A stretch of DNA of 31,964 nt from assembly GCA_022839045.1 (NCBI GenBank), contig JALHDI010000038.1:20569-52532 (forward strand). Reading direction: 5' to 3'. This stretch comes from Sporomusaceae bacterium (lineage in GTDB: Bacteria > Bacillota_C > Negativicutes > Sporomusales_B > UBA7701). A program made the position numbers and the translations under genes. Positions 28,069 to 31,964 of the stretch are shown here, piece after piece. The first letter of the stretch is position 1. Each line of letters begins with the position of its first letter. The notes beneath the pieces are model-generated. The model was not told the DNA's origin and searched no databases. It saw only the letters and a program-made list of their open reading frames with translations.

Positions 28069-29160
28069 ATGGAGAATGCGAAAATGCTTGAGCTTATCCG
28101 CGACCTTACCGCCCTGCCGGGCGGCGCCGGGCGCGAACAGGCGGTGGCCGCCTACATGGCCGAGGCTTTCCGCCGCCATTCTTCACGGGTGGAAGTGGAC
28201 GCCGTCGGCAATGTGTACGCCTATTTCGGGCAAGGCGAGCGCAGGGTGATGGTGTCGGCCCACACCGATGAAGTGGGGCTGTTCGTCAAGTACATCAATG
28301 ACCAGGGGTTTATCTACTTCGAGGTCAACGGCATAATCGACGAGCGGGTGCTGCTCGATACCAAGGTCGAGGTGATCGCCGGCGACGGCATCGTCCATGT
28401 AGGCGTCATCGGCATCAAGAGCCGCCATTTGATGACGCCGGAGGAACTGGCCCGGCCGGTGAACATCGGCGACCTGTGGCTCGACGTCGGCGCGGATTCG
28501 GCCGCCGACGTGGCTGCGCTGGGCATCAGGGTCGGCGACCCGATAGTATACCGCCGCCATTTCGATCTCCTCGCCGGCGGGCGGTTTACGACCAAGGCGA
28601 TCGACGACCGGGCCGGCTGCGCCGTGCTGCTGGCGGTGGCCGAGGCTTTGGCCGCCGAGACGCTGCCGTATACCCTCTGCCTCGTGGCCACCACCCAGGA
28701 AGAGATCGGTTCGCGCGGCGCGAAGGTGGCCGCTCAGCGGCTTAAGCCCGATATCGCGCTTTGCCTCGACACCGTACCGGCGGCCGACCCCTACACCCCG
28801 CCTCAGCAGTCGGCAGCAAGGCTGGGCGGCGGGCCTGTCATCCGCACGGCCGATTTCCTGACCCACGCGCTGCTCGGGTCGGTATACAGCGCGAAAATCG
28901 TCCGCGGCCTGCGGGCCGCCGCCGAGGAAGCGGGCATTCCCTATCAGGAGGACGTCTTCCGCACCTGGACGGACGCGGCCACGGTCGCCTATTCGGGGGA
29001 CGGCGTGCCCAGCGGCGGGGTCTTCATGCCGCGGCGCTGCAGCCACGCTCCGGTGGAGGTGGCCGACATCGGCGACATCGCCAACACCGCCGCCCTGCTC
29101 GACGCCTTTCTGCGCCGGCTGACGGCAGGAGAGGTGGACGATTTTGCGAAATTTTTGTAA
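28069..29160 (+). CDS. M42-family metallo-aminopeptidase
   Basis: A 363-aa M42 (glutamyl aminopeptidase/deblocking aminopeptidase-like) enzyme. The dinuclear metal ligands are all visible: H in SAHTDEVG, D in KAIDDRAG, E in TTQEEIGSRG, D in CLDTVP, and H in RCSHAPVE. The pair EE of TQEEIG provides the catalytic base. These cytoplasmic enzymes trim peptides and assemble as large tetrahedral complexes. GAGGG about ten bases upstream of ATG 28069 supports the start. It is 6 bp after the diguanylate cyclase gene and is followed by a terminator hairpin. Confidence 0.93.
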   Translation: MENAKMLELIRDLTALPGGAGREQAVAAYMAEAFRRHSSRVEVDAVGNVYAYFGQGERRVMVSAHTDEVGLFVKYINDQGFIYFEVNGIIDERVLLDTKVEVIAGDGIVHVGVIGIKSRHLMTPEELARPVNIGDLWLDVGADSAADVAALGIRVGDPIVYRRHFDLLAGGRFTTKAIDDRAGCAVLLAVAEALAAETLPYTLCLVATTQEEIGSRGAKVAAQRLKPDIALCLDTVPAADPYTPPQQSAARLGGGPVIRTADFLTHALLGSVYSAKIVRGLRAAAEEAGIPYQEDVFRTWTDAATVAYSGDGVPSGGVFMPRRCSHAPVEVADIGDIANTAALLDAFLRRLTAGEVDDFAKFL

Positions 29161-29186
29161 AAGCGATATAAGAGCCTTCCGCAGCG

Positions 29187-29231
29187 AGGCTGCCTGAAAG
29201 TCCGGATGGGCTTTTCAGGCAGCCTTGTTTC
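29187..29231 (+). terminator. Intrinsic terminator after the M42 gene
   Basis: AGGCTGCCTGAAA pairs perfectly over 13 bp with TTTCAGGCAGCCT and is followed by TGTTTC, a short broken T-tract. It starts 27 bp after the stop codon. Confidence 0.8.
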
Positions 29232-29380
29232 GTATATCGGAAAGATAGATTTTCTGACAGACATAAGTGCAACCATTGCTCCGCCTCGCCTAAAGAGGCT
29301 TGGCGAAGCAAAGTTTTCTAATGCATGAAACGAAAATGGCCCGCGCATAATGGTATTGTGACCGACAAGGAGGCGAAAAA

Positions 29381-30061
29381 ATGCTGCGAGGCAAAGCGCC
29401 GTGGAATATCCGGGACGTGGCTCTTGTCCATTTCATGCGCCTGGCGATGGGCTTTATCGTCGTGAGGTTCGTGTATCCGCTGTTTTTCGCCGCGCCGCCG
29501 CCGGTGGTGGAAGTAACCGACCGCCTGGTGGTCGTCGGCCTCGTCTGGTTCGCCGTCCGCCGCCACGGCGGGACCCTCGCCGCCTGGGGGCTGGGCTTCG
29601 CCAGGCCGGTCCGCAACCTCGCCGCGGGACTGGGGGGCGGCGTACTTCTGCTCGCGGCCAGCCTCTTCACCGAACGCATCTATACGACCGTGCTGTTCCT
29701 GTCGCCGACCCAGCATCCCCTGGTGGCGATGGTCGAGCAGGCCTTCTCCTGGCGCGATCTGCTCCTGCCCCTGTTTTTGGCCGGCTTGGCGGCGCCGGTC
29801 GCCGAGGAAGTGCTTTACCGTCTCTTCACCTTCACCGCCCTCCGGGACCGTTTCGGGCTGTGGGCCGGGGCGGTGATCAGCGCCGCCATCTTCGCCCTTT
29901 TTCACTTCAACCCCTACTGGCTGGCCGAAATGCTTGTCGTAGGCGTCGGCCTCGCGGTGCTCTACCATTGGACAGGTTCGCTGCTGGCCTCCATCACCGC
30001 GCATTCATTCATCAACACGACCAAGATCGCGATGCTGTTTTACAACGTGCCGCTCATCTAA
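29381..30061 (+). CDS. CPBP-family intramembrane metalloprotease (type II CAAX prenyl protease-like)
   Basis: A 226-aa polytopic membrane protein of the CPBP (Abi) family. The metal and catalytic motifs are intact: E142-E143-xxx-R147 (EEVLYR), F171xxxH175 (FALFH) and H208xxxN212 (HSFIN). Members cleave proteins or peptides within the membrane; bacterial targets are mostly unknown. ATG 29381 follows AAGGAGG. It is 16 bp before a small two-CxxC protein gene, so they are probably co-transcribed. Confidence 0.9.
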   Translation: MLRGKAPWNIRDVALVHFMRLAMGFIVVRFVYPLFFAAPPPVVEVTDRLVVVGLVWFAVRRHGGTLAAWGLGFARPVRNLAAGLGGGVLLLAASLFTERIYTTVLFLSPTQHPLVAMVEQAFSWRDLLLPLFLAGLAAPVAEEVLYRLFTFTALRDRFGLWAGAVISAAIFALFHFNPYWLAEMLVVGVGLAVLYHWTGSLLASITAHSFINTTKIAMLFYNVPLI

Positions 30062-30077
30062 TAAAGGAGGTGCCGCC

Positions 30078-30323
30078 ATGCCGTACTGCCGTTCCTGTGG
30101 AAACCGCCGTCTGTTTGCCGCCAGCAGCGTTCCGCCCGCCGCTCCGACCGCCAACGGTTTCGCCTCCGGGCTCCTCGGTGATTTCGACACCGGCGGCGAG
30201 CTTGTCACCATCACCCGCCTGGGGGGCGACAAGGCGACCGCCAGGGCCGCCGGCGGCCAGCCGGCGGATTATTTCGATACCTGCCTCGTCTGCGGCAGCC
30301 AGGATGTGGAATGGTCGGGCTGA
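30078..30323 (+). CDS. Small protein with two CxxC motifs (zinc-ribbon-like), 81 aa
   Basis: An 81-aa protein with CRSC at residues 4-7 and CLVC at 69-72, a pair that could bind one zinc ion. The middle is low in cysteine and not membrane-spanning. AAAGGAGGTG with 5-nt spacing before ATG 30078 gives a very strong ribosome site, so translation is likely. It follows the CPBP protease gene after 16 bp. I do not recognise the family; an adaptor or substrate of the protease is possible but speculative. Confidence 0.75.
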   Translation: MPYCRSCGNRRLFAASSVPPAAPTANGFASGLLGDFDTGGELVTITRLGGDKATARAAGGQPADYFDTCLVCGSQDVEWSG

Positions 30324-30392
30324 GAACAGAAAAAGGAATACAGGCTTGGGAAAGGGAATAGTTATCCATAAACGCCAAAGGGAGGAAAATAA

Positions 30393-30491
30393 ATGACTTC
30401 TCAAGCCTGCTTGAAGCGGACCGGGAAATGGTCCGCGACAACTTTCGACGTCGTGGCCGCCCTGGTGGCGAGTTTTGGCGAGGGGGTTTGA
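30393..30491 (+). CDS. Small ORF, 32 aa, upstream of the Lon-like gene
   Basis: GGGAGG lies seven bases before an ATG that opens a 32-codon frame starting MTSQACLKRTGKW and ending SFGEGV. The stop is 4 bp before the Lon-like ATG, and the latter's AAGGA site overlaps the end of this ORF, so coupling is possible. A TCAAGC/GCTTGA hairpin lies within it. Nothing similar is known to me. It could be a leader peptide or a short real protein. Confidence 0.45.
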   Translation: MTSQACLKRTGKWSATTFDVVAALVASFGEGV

Positions 30492-30495
30492 AGGA

Positions 30496-31964
30496 ATGAC
30501 CAAACGGCTGGAACTGCCGCCGGAGAAGCTCCGCTATTTTTGCGCCGCTACCAGTCTCCCGTTCGAGACTACGGCCACGGTGCCGCCGCTCGATGTCATG
30601 ATCGGCCAGGAACGGGCCGTCAAGGCGATCGAATTCGGCCTGTACGCTAAAAACTTCGGGTACAACATTTATGTGTCGGGTCTGGTGGGTACCGGCAAGA
30701 TCACGTACGCCAAGGCGGCGGTGGGCAAGGTCGCCTGCGGCGAGCCGGTGCCGCCCGACTGGTGCTATGTGAATAACTTCGAGAACGCCGGCCAGCCGAT
30801 CGCGCTCAGCCTGCCGTCCGGTATGGGCAGCGTGTTCCGGCAGGATATGCGGGAGCTGGTCGACGACCTCAAGAGCGACATTCCCAAGGTTTTCAGCGGC
30901 GAAGACTACGAGCAGGCCAAGGCCGCCATCATGAAGAAATTCCAGGACAGCCGCGGCCAAGTGATGGAAGCGTTCGGCCAGCAGGCCGAGCAGTACGGCA
31001 TCATGCCCCAGTGGACGACCACCGGGTTTGTCGGTTTGCCGGTCGATGACGGCAAGCCGCTGACCCCGGAGGAGTTTCAGCAACTCGACCGCGACAAGAA
31101 GGAGATGATCGAGAAGCGGATGCTGGCCGTCCACGAGAAGGCCATGGAAGCCATCCGCCAGGTGCAGCACCTGGAGCGGGAGACGAGGGAGGAACTGAAA
31201 GGCCTCGATTCCAAGGTCGGGCTGTTCGCCGTCGGCCATTTCATCGACGAGCTCAAGGCCAAGTACGAGGCCTTCGATACGGTCGTCGCCTACCTGGAAG
31301 CCGTGAAGAACGATGTTGTCAAGAACATCAACGACTTCAAGCCGTCCGCCGAGGATGAAAGCAACCCGCTGCTGATGTTCCGCAAGAGCATGCAGGAGGC
31401 GGTGAAGGACAAGTACCAGGTCAATCTGCTGGTCGACAACCGCGAGATCGAGGGCGCCCCCGTCGTGGTCGAGGTCAACCCGACGTATTATAACCTGATC
31501 GGCCGGGTCGAGTACGAAACGCGCATGGGCGTTGTCAACACCGATTTTTCGATGATCAAGCCGGGCGCCTTGCACAGGGCCAACGGCGGCTACCTCATCC
31601 TCAACATCAAGGATGTCCTCGCCAACATCGGTGCCTGGGAGGGGCTGAAACGCGTCCTCAAGACGAGGAAGCTCCATATCGAGAACCTCGGCGAGCAGTA
31701 TGGGATGCTGGCGATGGCATCCGTCAAGCCCGAGCCCATCCCGATCAACGTCAAGGTCATCCTCATCGGCAACCCGTACCTGTATCACATGATCTTCAAC
31801 TACGACGAAGATTTCCGCAAACTGTTCAAGGTTTACGCCGACTTCGACACCGAGATGGCCAACAATGAGGCCAATATCGCCAAGTTGGCCGGTTTCGTCG
31901 CGTCCACCGTCCAGCGGGAGAAGCTCAAGCATTTTGACCGGACGGCGGTGGCCAGGGTGGTGGA
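30496..31964 (+). CDS. LonB-like ATP-dependent protease, AAA_32 N-terminal part (runs off the window)
   Basis: The first 489 codons of a large protein of the Lon-like AAA (PF13654) family. The opening ELPPEKLRYFCAATSLPFETT and GQERAVKAIEFGL are family signatures. A Walker A-like loop is at residues 62-69 (GLVGTGKI), but the position after Lys is Ile where Ser or Thr is expected. A long helical insert follows. Later GALHRANGGYLILNI marks the second AAA half. The C-terminal serine-lysine protease domain would lie beyond the window. ATG 30496 has AAGGA close upstream. Not standard Lon, which has a different N-terminal domain; function in protein quality control is inferred. Confidence 0.88.
   Translation, partial: MTKRLELPPEKLRYFCAATSLPFETTATVPPLDVMIGQERAVKAIEFGLYAKNFGYNIYVSGLVGTGKITYAKAAVGKVACGEPVPPDWCYVNNFENAGQPIALSLPSGMGSVFRQDMRELVDDLKSDIPKVFSGEDYEQAKAAIMKKFQDSRGQVMEAFGQQAEQYGIMPQWTTTGFVGLPVDDGKPLTPEEFQQLDRDKKEMIEKRMLAVHEKAMEAIRQVQHLERETREELKGLDSKVGLFAVGHFIDELKAKYEAFDTVVAYLEAVKNDVVKNINDFKPSAEDESNPLLMFRKSMQEAVKDKYQVNLLVDNREIEGAPVVVEVNPTYYNLIGRVEYETRMGVVNTDFSMIKPGALHRANGGYLILNIKDVLANIGAWEGLKRVLKTRKLHIENLGEQYGMLAMASVKPEPIPINVKVILIGNPYLYHMIFNYDEDFRKLFKVYADFDTEMANNEANIAKLAGFVASTVQREKLKHFDRTAVARVV

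Noticed and set aside
29270..29315. Imperfect GCCT/AGGC hairpin upstream of the CPBP gene
   Set aside because: Short stem without T-tract or known motif; probably not functional.
30211..31932. 573-aa minus-strand ORF opposite the Lon-like gene
   Set aside because: Antisense shadow; the plus strand encodes a recognisable AAA protein with a ribosome site.

Overview
The window is high-GC chromosomal DNA that reads as a Gram-positive-lineage anaerobe of the Bacillota. Supporting signs are strong AGGAGG-type ribosome sites, frequent GTG/TTG starts, sigma-A promoters, U-tract terminators, a T-box leader, LexA-like GAAC-N4-GTTT boxes, a GatCAB operon and a Se/S-carrier cluster of the YedE/YedF/DUF3343 type. 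The combination of high GC, divergent polysaccharide deacetylase, selenium genes and ferredoxin-like proteins suggests a Sporomusa-like Negativicute; this is inference, since no rRNA or other marker is present. I see no prophage, insertion sequence, CRISPR array, tRNA or rRNA.

Layout. 1-2.7 kb (minus): RpiR regulator, then after a terminator an opine-dehydrogenase-family enzyme and a GltS-type glutamate/Na+ symporter cut by the window edge, likely an amino-acid module. 2.8-3.5 kb: a 43-aa unannotated small ORF and a Mug-type DNA glycosylase. 3.6-9.3 kb: Gate-domain membrane protein (plus) with a translationally coupled mini-ORF; minus-strand set AsnC regulator / Fe-S protein / EamA exporter; plus-strand metallo-beta-lactamase-fold hydrolase and a divergent polysaccharide deacetylase. 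9.3-11.45 kb (minus): AlaR-like Lrp regulator and AlaT-like aminotransferase behind a complete T-box leader, with a structured repeat element between leader and gene. 11.5-14.6 kb (minus): a TtcA/TilS-type PP-loop protein whose stop codon lies inside a second repeat copy, and a DUF4130 plus radical-SAM pair (putative DNA modification/repair) whose promoter carries two SOS-like boxes.

14.7-19.3 kb: CBS/DRTGG-containing family II pyrophosphatase; LysR regulator divergent from a YedE selenium transporter, TusA/YedF-like and DUF3343 carriers; a third repeat copy. 19.3-26.8 kb (plus): housekeeping run pcrA-ligA-gatC-gatA-gatB. 26.8-32 kb (plus): membrane diguanylate cyclase, M42 aminopeptidase, CPBP intramembrane protease, a two-CxxC protein, a 32-aa ORF and the first part of a LonB-like AAA protease.

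The most interesting items are (1) three dispersed imperfect hairpin elements whose terminal stems differ in sequence but stay complementary; (2) SOS-like control of the radical-SAM/DUF4130 repair pair; (3) a T-box whose discriminator-reading base and downstream genes point to alanine; and (4) small ORFs with good ribosome sites that are missed by length cut-offs.
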